Source: Acidimicrobiia bacterium
GTDB taxonomy: Bacteria > Actinomycetota > Acidimicrobiia > IMCC26256 > JAGPDB01
Length of the DNA: 49,286 nt
Direction: 5' to 3'
NCBI GenBank assembly: GCA_018057765.1
Contig: JAGPDB010000013.1
Coordinates: forward strand, 1 to 49,286
The notes beneath the pieces were generated by a model, which searched no databases, was not told the DNA's origin, and saw only the letters and a program-made list of their open reading frames with translations. A program made the translations under genes and the position numbers. The stretch's first letter is position 1. Each line of letters starts with the position of its first letter. This document shows, in pieces, positions 1 to 9,100 of this stretch.

Positions 1-32
1 CCCACTCGGGCTAGACGTATTTTTACTGACAC
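1..32 (-). CDS. rpsP: Ribosomal protein bS16, 5' end only
   Basis: Reading the minus strand from 32 gives a GTG start followed by SVKIRLARVG, the conserved N-terminus of small-subunit ribosomal protein S16; only ten complete codons lie inside the window. A GAGAGGAAA-type Shine-Dalgarno sequence precedes the GTG. ffh followed by rpsP is a common order in Gram-positive bacteria and actinobacteria, so the context supports the call. The gene lies 118 bp downstream of the ffh stop. Identification rests on a short stretch, but that stretch is highly characteristic. Confidence 0.8.
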   Translation of the reverse strand, partial: MSVKIRLARV

Positions 33-150
33 TGATTTCCTCTCAGGAGTCTTACTTGGAAGAAGTAAATTTTACTCTAAAAGAACTCAGAAAAGCTAAC
101 TGTTCATAATATTTGTGGATTACTTAACCTCATGAGGCAAACGACTAAAG
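33..150. other. Short ffh-rpsP intergenic region
   Basis: This 118-bp gap between the ffh stop and the rpsP start contains a 10-bp palindrome (CCTCATGAGG, 128-137), which is too short to call a terminator and has no T-run. The rpsP ribosome-binding site lies at its low-coordinate end. I see no RNA gene in it. Confidence 0.5.
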
Positions 151-1632
151 CTAAAATTTAGCTGAAGGTGGAAGAAAAGAACCCATGTCAGAGCCTTTGA
201 GAATATCCTCAAAAGCATCAGGGTTTTTCTTCATTTCTTTTTGCATCGCCATGGCATTTTTCATCATACCGACTTTACCCTGCTTTTTCTTACCTTTTTT
301 ACCCTTTTTATTTCCGCCAGCACCACCTGGTAATGTGCCACCCATCATTTGTTTCATCATGGTTCGCATCTGTTGGAATTGTTTTAGCAATGCGTTCACC
401 TCATTTGTAGTTCTACCAGAACCTCCCGCAATACGTGTCCTACGAGAACCATTAATTATCGAAGGTTCATCACGTTCTTTCTTAGTCATTGAAAGGATAA
501 TTGCTTCTACATGTGCGATTTGTTTATCATCGATTTCTACATCTTTCATTTCTTTTGGCATACCAGGCATCATTTTCATAATCCCGCCAAGTGGTCCCAT
601 TTTTTGTATAGATTTTAGTTGATCTAAAAAATCGCCTAAACCGAAATCACCCTGTGCCATTTTATGGCCGAGTTCAGTAGCTTGATCTTGCGTATATAAA
701 GTTTCTGCCTTTTCAATAAGAGTTAATACATCGCCCATTCCCAAGATACGCGAAGCCATGCGGTCTGGATAAAAATCTTCAAAATCTTCTAGCTTTTCAC
801 CAGTACCAACATAAAGAATTGGCGCACCCGTAACAGCACGAACTGAAAGCGCTGCACCACCACGTGCATCACCATCAATTTTTGTTAGTATTACACCACT
901 TAATGGAATTCTCTTATTAAAAGTATCAGCGACATTTACTGCCTCTTGACCAATCATTGCATCAATAACTAATAATGTATTATCGGGTTTTGTTAAATCA
1001 ACAATCTGTTCGAGTTCCTTCATCAGATCATCATCAATTTGTAGACGACCTGCTGTATCAATAATCATCGTGTCGCGATTTAAACGAGCCGCTTCTTCGA
1101 AAGCACCTTTTATGACATCTTTAATTTTTGATTTACGTTTACCCTGATCAATTGAAAATACTGGAACAGATATTTTCTCACCCAAAACTTTTAGCTGTTC
1201 AATAGCTGCTGGTCTTTGTAAATCACATGCGACTAAAAGTGGGCTTTTACCTTTTGAGAGTAAATGTTTTGCTAATTTTCCTGCATGTGTAGTCTTACCA
1301 GATCCCTGTAGACCAGCCAATAATATTATTGTCGGTGGCTTAGAAGAAACATTTAACTTAACTGCTTCCCCGCCCAATAAATTCATCAATTCTTCATTAA
1401 CTATTTTTATTATTTGTTGATCTGGACTTAAAGCAGGTGAAGGCACAATACCTTTACATTGCTCTGCAATTTTGGATATGAAAGCATCGATAACAGAAAT
1501 ATTTACGTCAGCGTCTATAAGCGCACTTCTGATATCGCTAGAAACTGTTTCTATATCAGAATCAGTTATTCTTGACGTACTCTTGAGCTTGTCAAAGATA
1601 TTTTCGAATTTTGAGGTTAAAGAATCAAACAT
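151..1632 (-). CDS. ffh: Signal recognition particle GTPase Ffh (SRP54)
   Basis: Ffh binds 4.5S RNA and signal sequences of nascent membrane proteins and docks with FtsY at the membrane. The 493-aa protein has the N-domain helical bundle (about 1-95), the G domain with P-loop GLQGSGKTT (107-115), DTAGR (192-196) and TKIDGD (250-255), and a methionine-rich M domain (about 325-480) containing MKMMPGMPKEM and a lysine-rich run (GNKKGKKGKKKQGK). Length is slightly above the usual 430-460 because of this basic C-terminal region. There is no Shine-Dalgarno before the ATG; a TAGAAT box lies 8 nt upstream (1641-1646), so the transcript may be leaderless. It is divergent from the SelO-like gene at 1747 and is followed by rpsP. 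Confidence 0.98.
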   Translation of the reverse strand: MFDSLTSKFENIFDKLKSTSRITDSDIETVSSDIRSALIDADVNISVIDAFISKIAEQCKGIVPSPALSPDQQIIKIVNEELMNLLGGEAVKLNVSSKPPTIILLAGLQGSGKTTHAGKLAKHLLSKGKSPLLVACDLQRPAAIEQLKVLGEKISVPVFSIDQGKRKSKIKDVIKGAFEEAARLNRDTMIIDTAGRLQIDDDLMKELEQIVDLTKPDNTLLVIDAMIGQEAVNVADTFNKRIPLSGVILTKIDGDARGGAALSVRAVTGAPILYVGTGEKLEDFEDFYPDRMASRILGMGDVLTLIEKAETLYTQDQATELGHKMAQGDFGLGDFLDQLKSIQKMGPLGGIMKMMPGMPKEMKDVEIDDKQIAHVEAIILSMTKKERDEPSIINGSRRTRIAGGSGRTTNEVNALLKQFQQMRTMMKQMMGGTLPGGAGGNKKGKKGKKKQGKVGMMKNAMAMQKEMKKNPDAFEDILKGSDMGSFLPPSAKF

Positions 1633-1640
1633 GGTTTGTT

Positions 1641-1646
1641 ATTCTA
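1641..1646 (-). promoter_or_regulatory. Candidate -10 box for leaderless ffh
   Basis: The minus strand reads TAGAAT, then 8 nt, then the ffh ATG, with no Shine-Dalgarno in between. No good -35 is visible at 16-19 nt. It belongs to the recurrent pattern described in the findings. Confidence 0.4.
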
Positions 1647-1710
1647 ATATCATCATGTCTCAGTATTTGCATGATATTACCAATTCGAATGCTCGAAAGC
1701 CGTTTGGTAT

Positions 1711-1739
1711 TTGACCAAAACCTCACATGGGTGTAAAAT
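1711..1739 (+). promoter_or_regulatory. Promoter of the SelO-like gene (TTGACC-17-TAAAAT)
   Basis: A near-consensus -35 TTGACC (1711-1716), a 17-bp spacer and a -10 TAAAAT (1734-1739) are followed by 7 nt and then ATG at 1747. The expected transcription start therefore coincides with the first base of the ATG, which implies a leaderless mRNA. The in-frame TTG at 1711 is part of the -35 element and not a credible start codon. Confidence 0.7.
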
Positions 1740-1746
1740 ATGCTTT

Positions 1747-3999
1747 ATGTCCGATTTTGCCGATACTGTTTATGTGATACCAACAGAACTTCGCCAAGCT
1801 TTAAGTAAATGTGAAAATCTATCAAATAGAGATCTCATATGGGATCTAAGGCGTGAATTAGAAATATTTAATATTTTTGGTAGAAATAGTAATTTGGCCA
1901 CCCGAAGAAGAATAGCTGTACAGCTAAAGCGCTGCCTTTTCACAAAAAGTCCTCTTACTAGTAATTCTGTGTATATCAGAAGCCACCTCCTTGATTTAAC
2001 ATTTACAGAATTAGAGACATCATTGCTCAAACAAGAAGGGCGAGATAGATTAATTTCTGAAAACATAATCGCTGATCAAATAAAAAATGGCAGTGATCCG
2101 GTGCTTGCACGAATACTGAGAAATAGCCAATCAATGACGAATCCTTTTATTGCCGGTTTTTACCAAGTTGGCGGAAAGATAAAACCAATTTATGGACCAC
2201 GTTTTTTCGAGTCAAAGAGACAGGTACCAAATACTATGTTTGGTGGTCGAGATGAAGTAAAAACTGTTTGTTTGATCGAGGCAGAATTTAAAAAAATGGA
2301 TAAAGCTTCTGTTGTTAAAAGTTTGAACTGGAATGCTTTGCCAGAAGAACTGCGTAACCATTTTGAAAATGGAGAAATATTAGTTACGACAGGACTTGAC
2401 CTTTACGATCTCGAGCCAAATAAGATTGTGGAAGTAACTAAATCTTTTAAAACAAATTATCAACAAGAAATCGTAAGAGAAGCATTGGAGAACGATGCCG
2501 GCAAAAATAAATTTTACATTTTATATTATGGTGAATATAGCGATATGGGTAATGGCAGAACTGGCGTAGTAATGCAATATATTGACCATGAGCTGATTCC
2601 CGTCAAAGTTGATGTTCGTGGCGAAGAATATATAGTTGAAGTTAAAGGCTGCGGAATGACTAAAGGAGGCTTCGGAGATAAACACCAGAGAACCGGCAGG
2701 GATACGGTTACTGGAGCTCTAGAGTACGAACAAGCAATAACTGAAATCGACCAGCTTGAAGCTGTCGAATTCCTTGATGGGCCAAAAGCAGCTGGCGCTA
2801 TAACCTTCACATCTCATGATACTAGACACAAAATATATGACCACATTCTTGATGAGAACACTCCATTCGAACAAGGTTACATCATCCGGCTTTCACCTTC
2901 TACTGTGCGTATGTCTTTTACTGGCGCAGATATATATCCAGATATAGAAACACCAGAATATGTTGACCATGTTTTACGTATTTACTCAGAACAATTAGCA
3001 CAATTACTTTTTAGTGACAATCCACGTATAATGGATCGGTCTTCACATAGCGAAAATCTTTTACTTTGGGGAGATGGCAAAGTAACTTATACAGATTACT
3101 CAGACCACGTTTCATTAAATGATTCTGATTTTCCTCAAGTTGAAGCTAGTTTTACAAAAATTTCCATAAAAAAGATGCTCGAATTTTATATAACAATGGT
3201 TGATGAAATACCTGGCTATGTAGAAGAAAGAGACAAGAAAATATTTTTAGAACACCTTAAAAATGAATTTTTTAAATATGGTATTGACTTAGATTTTGCA
3301 ATTGATTCTGATCCAGTATTGGTAACTCAAGAACTTTGGGAAAAAGTATTTGCATTTGAGGTGTACTTCGCTAGAAAACTAAATGGATATTTTCCCGAAA
3401 AAGCCATTAATCACGTAGTAAGTTCTATCAGTTTAAATATCTCTAAAGCTGGCTTTAAAGACCATAGTGTTGTTAATTCACTTGACGTTAAAGCTAGAAT
3501 AAAGCTGTTAGATGCCTACGAAATATTATCTAAATTAAAAGATTCAGGAAAACAGACTTTAGTAGATCCAGAGGAATTTTTACGAACAATAAGCTCCGGA
3601 ACATTCGGTCAAGTTGTTAATATCGTAGGAAGAATCATAGATATCTCTGATCCAGAGATTTATTATGAGAAATCCCAATGCTGGGCATTATATGAATCGG
3701 CAATTTTTTATAGTGAAATATACTTTAATATCTTCGATAAATGTAATAGCTTTTTTGATCATGAATTAGACCTTTTAGAAAGTGCACTACTTAACTCTCC
3801 AGAAAGCTATAGAAATCAAATAGTTAAAGACATCGAACATCTAAAAGATAGAATACAAATTGTTAACAAAATATTAGAAGGCGACCTTGATATACTTTTT
3901 GAGACAATATCTGATCCTGAAAAGGTTAGAGAACTTCTTACTTTGGACTATTTTTCGTTATCTAGCATTGATCGCTCTTTAGGAATTATAGCTAGCTAG
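1747..3999 (+). CDS. Large protein with SelO-like kinase-fold motifs, function unknown
   Basis: The 750-aa protein is not one I recognise by name. Its middle part lines up by eye with the SelO/YdiU pseudokinase family (protein AMPylases with a kinase fold): VEVKGCG with Lys300 where SelO has LQLKGAG, a helix with several Glu (about 326-335), IIRLSPSTVRMSF (379-391) where SelO has a TRVAPSxLRFGxF-type motif, and HSEN (434-437) followed by TDYSD (449-453), resembling the catalytic Asn and the IDYG metal-binding Asp of SelO. The N-terminal 250 and C-terminal 290 residues have no recognisable motif. The start at 1747 is fixed by the promoter; an upstream in-frame TTG lies in the -35. It sits between ffh and ftsY on the opposite strand, and its stop overlaps the ftsY stop by 8 bp. 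The SelO relationship is inference. Confidence 0.6.
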   Translation: MSDFADTVYVIPTELRQALSKCENLSNRDLIWDLRRELEIFNIFGRNSNLATRRRIAVQLKRCLFTKSPLTSNSVYIRSHLLDLTFTELETSLLKQEGRDRLISENIIADQIKNGSDPVLARILRNSQSMTNPFIAGFYQVGGKIKPIYGPRFFESKRQVPNTMFGGRDEVKTVCLIEAEFKKMDKASVVKSLNWNALPEELRNHFENGEILVTTGLDLYDLEPNKIVEVTKSFKTNYQQEIVREALENDAGKNKFYILYYGEYSDMGNGRTGVVMQYIDHELIPVKVDVRGEEYIVEVKGCGMTKGGFGDKHQRTGRDTVTGALEYEQAITEIDQLEAVEFLDGPKAAGAITFTSHDTRHKIYDHILDENTPFEQGYIIRLSPSTVRMSFTGADIYPDIETPEYVDHVLRIYSEQLAQLLFSDNPRIMDRSSHSENLLLWGDGKVTYTDYSDHVSLNDSDFPQVEASFTKISIKKMLEFYITMVDEIPGYVEERDKKIFLEHLKNEFFKYGIDLDFAIDSDPVLVTQELWEKVFAFEVYFARKLNGYFPEKAINHVVSSISLNISKAGFKDHSVVNSLDVKARIKLLDAYEILSKLKDSGKQTLVDPEEFLRTISSGTFGQVVNIVGRIIDISDPEIYYEKSQCWALYESAIFYSEIYFNIFDKCNSFFDHELDLLESALLNSPESYRNQIVKDIEHLKDRIQIVNKILEGDLDILFETISDPEKVRELLTLDYFSLSSIDRSLGIIAS

Positions 4000-5053
4000 A
4001 CATCAAGGCATTTACAAAATCTTTTGGAACAAATGGTATAAGGTCATTTTGTCCTTCACCAATACCCACCCATTTAGTTGGAATTCCAAGCTCATGTTCG
4101 ATTGCTAAGGTTATTCCGCCTTTGGCAGATCCATCAAGCTTTGTTAATATTACTCCAGTTACATCTAAAGCTTGCGAAAATTCTCTGGCTTGGACCAACC
4201 CATTTTGCCCAGTTGTTGCATCAAGGACTAAAAAGACTTCTTTTAATGACCCTTTAGTTCGTTCAATTACCCTACGAATCTTTTTTATTTCTTCCATCAA
4301 GTTTGACTTTGTATGTAAGCGGCCAGCTGTATCCACTAATACTATGTCATATTTTTTGGCATTTGCTTTTTCCATACCATCAAAGACTACAGACGCTGGG
4401 TCTGCTCCTTCTACACTTCTCACAATGTCAACATCGATCCGTTCAGCCCATGTTTCAAGTTGATCAGCAGCTGCAGCACGGAATGTATCTGCTGCTACCA
4501 TCAGCACAGTTTTTCCCTGCTCCTTATAATGAGATGCTACTTTTGCAATTGAAGTAGTTTTACCCACTCCATTAACACCAGAAAATAACCAAACGTTAAT
4601 CTTTCCGTCATCGATTATTAGTTTACGTTCGTCTATAAAAACATCTTCTATCTCATCTCTGACGATTTTTAAAGCTATAGAGATATCCGAGACTTTTTCA
4701 TTATCACATTTTGTTTTAATATTTTCTGTAATATATTTTGCAGTATTGGTACCAACGTCTCCAAGTAGTAGCATTTCTTCAATACCTTGAAAGAAACTCG
4801 GATCTACAGTTGTTTTACCTCTTAATTTTGTCAATGATGTTGAAAAAACTCCACGAGTTTTAGTAATTCGTTCTTCTAAAGTTTTTGGTTTTTCAATTAT
4901 TAAAGTGTTAGAATCACTTTTTTTAGTTATACCATCTGTTTTTTTACTATTTGAATATTTCTTTATTAGACCTAATAATAGGCCTGCGAAACTACCTATG
5001 CCTACATATAATATTAGTTCTGTATAATCAAACGCTGTTGAGGCAATAGTCAT
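3992..5053 (-). CDS. ftsY: SRP receptor GTPase FtsY
   Basis: FtsY is the membrane receptor for the Ffh-ribosome complex. The 353-aa protein shows the N domain, the G1 P-loop GVNGVGKTT (159-167), DTAGRLHTK (241-249), TKLDGSAKGG (about 308-317) and the C-terminal VGIGEGQNDLIPF motif. In place of a long acidic A domain it begins with a hydrophobic segment at residues 12-30 followed by a Lys-rich linker, so it is probably anchored by one N-terminal transmembrane helix. A Shine-Dalgarno (AAGGA) precedes the ATG. It is the last gene of smc-mscS-ftsY, 32 bp after mscS, and overlaps the convergent SelO-like gene by 8 bp at CTAGCTAG. Confidence 0.97.
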   Translation of the reverse strand: MTIASTAFDYTELILYVGIGSFAGLLLGLIKKYSNSKKTDGITKKSDSNTLIIEKPKTLEERITKTRGVFSTSLTKLRGKTTVDPSFFQGIEEMLLLGDVGTNTAKYITENIKTKCDNEKVSDISIALKIVRDEIEDVFIDERKLIIDDGKINVWLFSGVNGVGKTTSIAKVASHYKEQGKTVLMVAADTFRAAAADQLETWAERIDVDIVRSVEGADPASVVFDGMEKANAKKYDIVLVDTAGRLHTKSNLMEEIKKIRRVIERTKGSLKEVFLVLDATTGQNGLVQAREFSQALDVTGVILTKLDGSAKGGITLAIEHELGIPTKWVGIGEGQNDLIPFVPKDFVNALMSS

Positions 5054-5085
5054 TATATTCCTTTTTAACTAAAATAATTTTAACA

Positions 5086-6180
5086 CTATTTTTTTAGAGG
5101 GTTTTCGCTGCCATCATCAGTAACTTCTATGTGTGTTGTTAATGGTGCACTAATATGTTCTTTTTCAATTGGGTTTTGTGCATTTGTATAGGTAATCGTT
5201 TGCGAAGGTGTTGGAAGCACAATACCTTTTTTATCAAATGCTGATTTAATCCTCAATCTTAATACTCTAGCGATATCCCATTGTGCTGAAGGTATTGTTT
5301 TCATTACAACACGTATCAATATTCTATCTGCGGCTATTTCTTCAATACCTAGAACTTCTGGAACTCCTAAAACTTCTGTTGCACGATCTTTAGCTAATTG
5401 GTCAGCTGTTTCTTTGATCACTTTTTGTGCAAAATCGAGATCAGTATCTAGAGCAACACCAATATCTAAAAGAGCACGTCCCCACTGTTGAGATTTGTTA
5501 CCAGCTCTAACAATTTCACCATTTGGTATATACCAAACAACACCATATACATCTCGTAACCTTGTTGAACGAAGTGTCACTTGCTCTACAGTGCCTTCTG
5601 CAAGACCCGCGTCTATGTAGTCTGATACACCATACCAGTCTTCAACTAATATAAAAATCCCTGCTAGAAAATCTTTAATCATCGATTGTGCACCAAAACC
5701 TATTACAACACCAAATATTCCTGCTCCAGCAAACAGTGGTGCAAACTGAACTTTGAATGTTTGTAGAATTAACAATATAGTTGCACTAAAGATCATGAAA
5801 GTACCTACACCTTTAATTGCAGATCCAATAGTTTCGGCACGTTGCACTGCTCTACCACTTGGTGTTTCTGATGTCTCTAGTCTTGATAATCCAGTTCTCT
5901 TCTTAAATGTTTTTATCTTGTTATGTGCAGATTCTTTAGTTAATTTTTTGACTATTCGTTTTACGAATAGTCGCATTATCCTGTTTAGGACATATGCTAA
6001 AAAGATTATTGAAAGGACCCGTAATGGTCTTGTAAATGAATTTACAATATCAGCAGCATATTGTGATGATGTAAGACTGTAAGTCAATTCACATAGAGTT
6101 CCTCGATGCTCCTTTGGTCCGCACGCATCCAGAAGTTCCACCGAATCACTATTTAATATAGTATTTAATACATTAATCAT
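5086..6180 (-). CDS. MscS-family mechanosensitive channel
   Basis: The 364-aa protein has a hydrophobic N-terminal half (helices near 48-70 and 115-140) and then the glycine/alanine-rich pore helix and beta-domain entry typical of MscS: FAGAGIFGVVIGFGAQSMIK followed by DFLAGIFILVEDWYGVSDYI and the beta domain VTLRSTRLRDVYG. Such channels open under membrane tension and release solutes on hypo-osmotic shock. The length is near that of small MscS/YnaI-type proteins. It starts 3 nt after the smc stop without a clear Shine-Dalgarno, so translation is probably coupled to smc. Presence of a channel between smc and ftsY looks like operon packing and not a functional link. Confidence 0.92.
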   Translation of the reverse strand: MINVLNTILNSDSVELLDACGPKEHRGTLCELTYSLTSSQYAADIVNSFTRPLRVLSIIFLAYVLNRIMRLFVKRIVKKLTKESAHNKIKTFKKRTGLSRLETSETPSGRAVQRAETIGSAIKGVGTFMIFSATILLILQTFKVQFAPLFAGAGIFGVVIGFGAQSMIKDFLAGIFILVEDWYGVSDYIDAGLAEGTVEQVTLRSTRLRDVYGVVWYIPNGEIVRAGNKSQQWGRALLDIGVALDTDLDFAQKVIKETADQLAKDRATEVLGVPEVLGIEEIAADRILIRVVMKTIPSAQWDIARVLRLRIKSAFDKKGIVLPTPSQTITYTNAQNPIEKEHISAPLTTHIEVTDDGSENPLKK

Positions 6181-6183
6181 GGT

Positions 6184-9100
6184 TTATATTGAACTTTCTA
6201 GTGCATCTGCAATGGTAGTACGACTTTCGACTTGTTCTGCTCTCTCAGTGTCATCACTTTCTCTATCTTCTTCGCGATGATGAGCATTGAGATCCACAAC
6301 GCTATCGAGATCGCCATCATCAATTGAAGTTAAATCGATTGTTAATGATTCGGTTGATTCTGACGTTTCGGAACGGTCGCGAAGCGCTAGAGAAATTTCT
6401 GCATCGCTTGATTCTATATTCGAAGATTTAATTTTAGAATCGGAAGGGTTCTCGATACGTTGTTTGATCGCACGTGAAGAGCCTCCTGGAGACATAGTCA
6501 CACCGTAAAGCTCATCAGCAGCCTCCATTGTTTTCTTTTGATGAGAGACAATTATTAACTGTGCATCGTTTCTAAATTCGCTTATTAAGTCTAGAAATCT
6601 AAGGAGGTTTGGTTCATCAAGCGCTGCTTCGACTTCATCCATTATATAAAAAGGTGATGGTCTTGATTTAAATACTGCAAATAAGAACGCTAATGCGGTT
6701 AGTGACCTTTCCCCACCTGAAAGCAACGATAACCTACGTACATTCTTACCACTAGGTCGCGCCTCCATATCTATCCCTGTATTTAACATATCATTTGGAT
6801 CAGTAAGTGTTAATCTTCCAGCGCCACCTGCGAACAATGTTGTGAATAGTAACGAAAAATGTTTTTGGACGTCTTCGAATGCTTTTTCAAATACTGTTAC
6901 TATTTCTTGATCGATGTTTCTTATTACTTTTTGCAATTCACGTCTTGATGCTTTTATATCATCGAGTTGCTGGTTTAAGAAAACATGACGTTCAGAAAGT
7001 TCGTCGTATTCTGAAATTGCTAATGGGTTTATTGGCCCCATAAGTTTAAGTTCTCTATCTAGATCACGTGCCCTCGATGTAAGTGTGGTTCCTTCTGGCA
7101 CTTCTGGCATTGGAGCTTCTATTGCGATTGTAGGTTCACAGTCATAGTTAGTACGCAGGTTTTCGACTGCTGCTGTTAGCTTTAATCGTAATTCTGCTTT
7201 GTTAATCTCATGTCTTTGAATTAATTCACGAATTTCAAGGACTGATTTCTCTAATGTCCTTCTGTTATTTCTTAATTCTTCTAATTTAAATGTTGACTCA
7301 TGAGCTTTTTGTGTTTGTAGATTGCGCTCTTCTGTTAATATTTCGAGAGTTTTTTTCGCTTGGCTCTCTATATGCTCCGCTCTTGAATATAATTTATCAA
7401 TTTTTTCTAATGCATTTAATGATTTTTCTCGTCTTAAGTTTGCTTCTTGTTCTTTTATTGGATCCTTGGCTAATCTCTCATTTATCATTCGCAATCTTGA
7501 TTCTAAATCAGCCAACATTACTGTTGAACTTTGCATTTGATTTTCGATTTCACGAAGGTTCTGATTTACTTTTGATAACTCGATCTCGTGTGATTTCTCT
7601 GTTTCATGAAACTCGTCAAAGAGTGCTTTAGAATTTTCTTTTTGATACTGAAGATCTATTAATTTTACCTTTAATTCATCGACTTCTCTAGTTTCAAATT
7701 TCTTCACTTCTTTTGTTGAAGAAATTTCAGTTTCCAGGCTGTCTACTTCAGATCTCCTAGAAGATATTGCAGATGTTGTAGTCTCAAATGTTTTTGTTGC
7801 AATATTCAATCTTGTTCTGCATTCGTTAAGACTGGCGTTACATGCACTTATCGCATTTATCAATTCTTGACTTTTTTCATAATTTTTTGAATATTCATTT
7901 TCAGATTCAATCAATTCTTCTTTTGCTTGTAAAGCTTGTTCAATTGCTTTTTCTACTTTTTCCTTTGTAACCGTTACTGTTTTCGTTTTTCCCAATTTCC
8001 ATGGCATATCTGATCCAAAACGATCACCAGAATTTGTTACTATAATAAACCTAGGATTATTTACAGCTATTTGTAACGCTGTTTTCCAATTGCCATCACA
8101 AAAAACTATATTGGATAAATATTTACCTAAAATAGATAATACATTTTCATCCTTTGAACTTATAAAGTCGATTAAAGGTATTGTGCCTGCTGGAGAATTT
8201 TCGTTATGAGATTCAATATTGCTTTCCAGCATCATAATTTGTGCGCTAGAATTTTTTAATAATAACTCTTCAATTGTTGATTCAACATTTTGTTTAGATT
8301 CAACAACTATTGATCCTGCGATTGACCCAATTATAGAACTTGCTGCTTCTTGAACTCTTTCATCAATAGTAATATTCTCTAAAAGTGTACCTTTTACACC
8401 TTGTTTTTCACGAACGTTTTCTATACCTGAGTTGGTATTAGAAATATCAAATGTTTCTTTTAATACTTTCGCCTGAGCAGAAAGCTGCGCTGATTCTTCT
8501 TGACGCAGAATTTTTTCTTTTTCAGAATCCTCTAGTTCTATGCGTACATGGTTCATTTCATTTTCTAGCAAATCATACTCAGCTAGATAATTATTTAATT
8601 CAATTGTTTCAACATCTACAACATCTTTTGCATCTAAATTATCTTGTGTTAATGCAGCTATCCTTAGCAGTATTTTTTCATATCTAAATGTTGATGCTTC
8701 AATTTGAGTTGTTAAACGCGAAAGATTCTTTTCCTTGTCATCTAATTCCCGTGTTGCGTTTTCATATTCTTTAACAGCATCATTACTTGGTCGTTTTTTA
8801 TCATGCTCTTCAATATTATTTCGACATTGTTTAGTTAGCTCGATTGCTTCTTCAAGTTGTGGTGCTAAATGTGCTTCTAATCGTGTTAATTCTTCAATCT
8901 TTTCAGTTATTGAATCACGCTCTAATAACAATGATTCGATTACGGATTCATCAGCGGCCGTACCCATTTCTGCAACTATCGATCTTCTACGTTCAATAAG
9001 TATAGATTTAATAGCATTTGTTTTTGTTACCAATTTTTCTGATCTGCTTAACCATTTCGCAACATCACTATCACCTACCTTCATTAAAGCAGCTTCAGCA

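Noticed and set aside
128-137. CCTCATGAGG as a terminator after ffh
   Set aside because: Self-complementary but too short, no loop and no T-run.
1711-1746. TTG at 1711 as start of the SelO-like gene
   Set aside because: The TTG is the first three bases of a -35 TTGACC; the -10 lies between it and the ATG at 1747, which fits a leaderless transcript.
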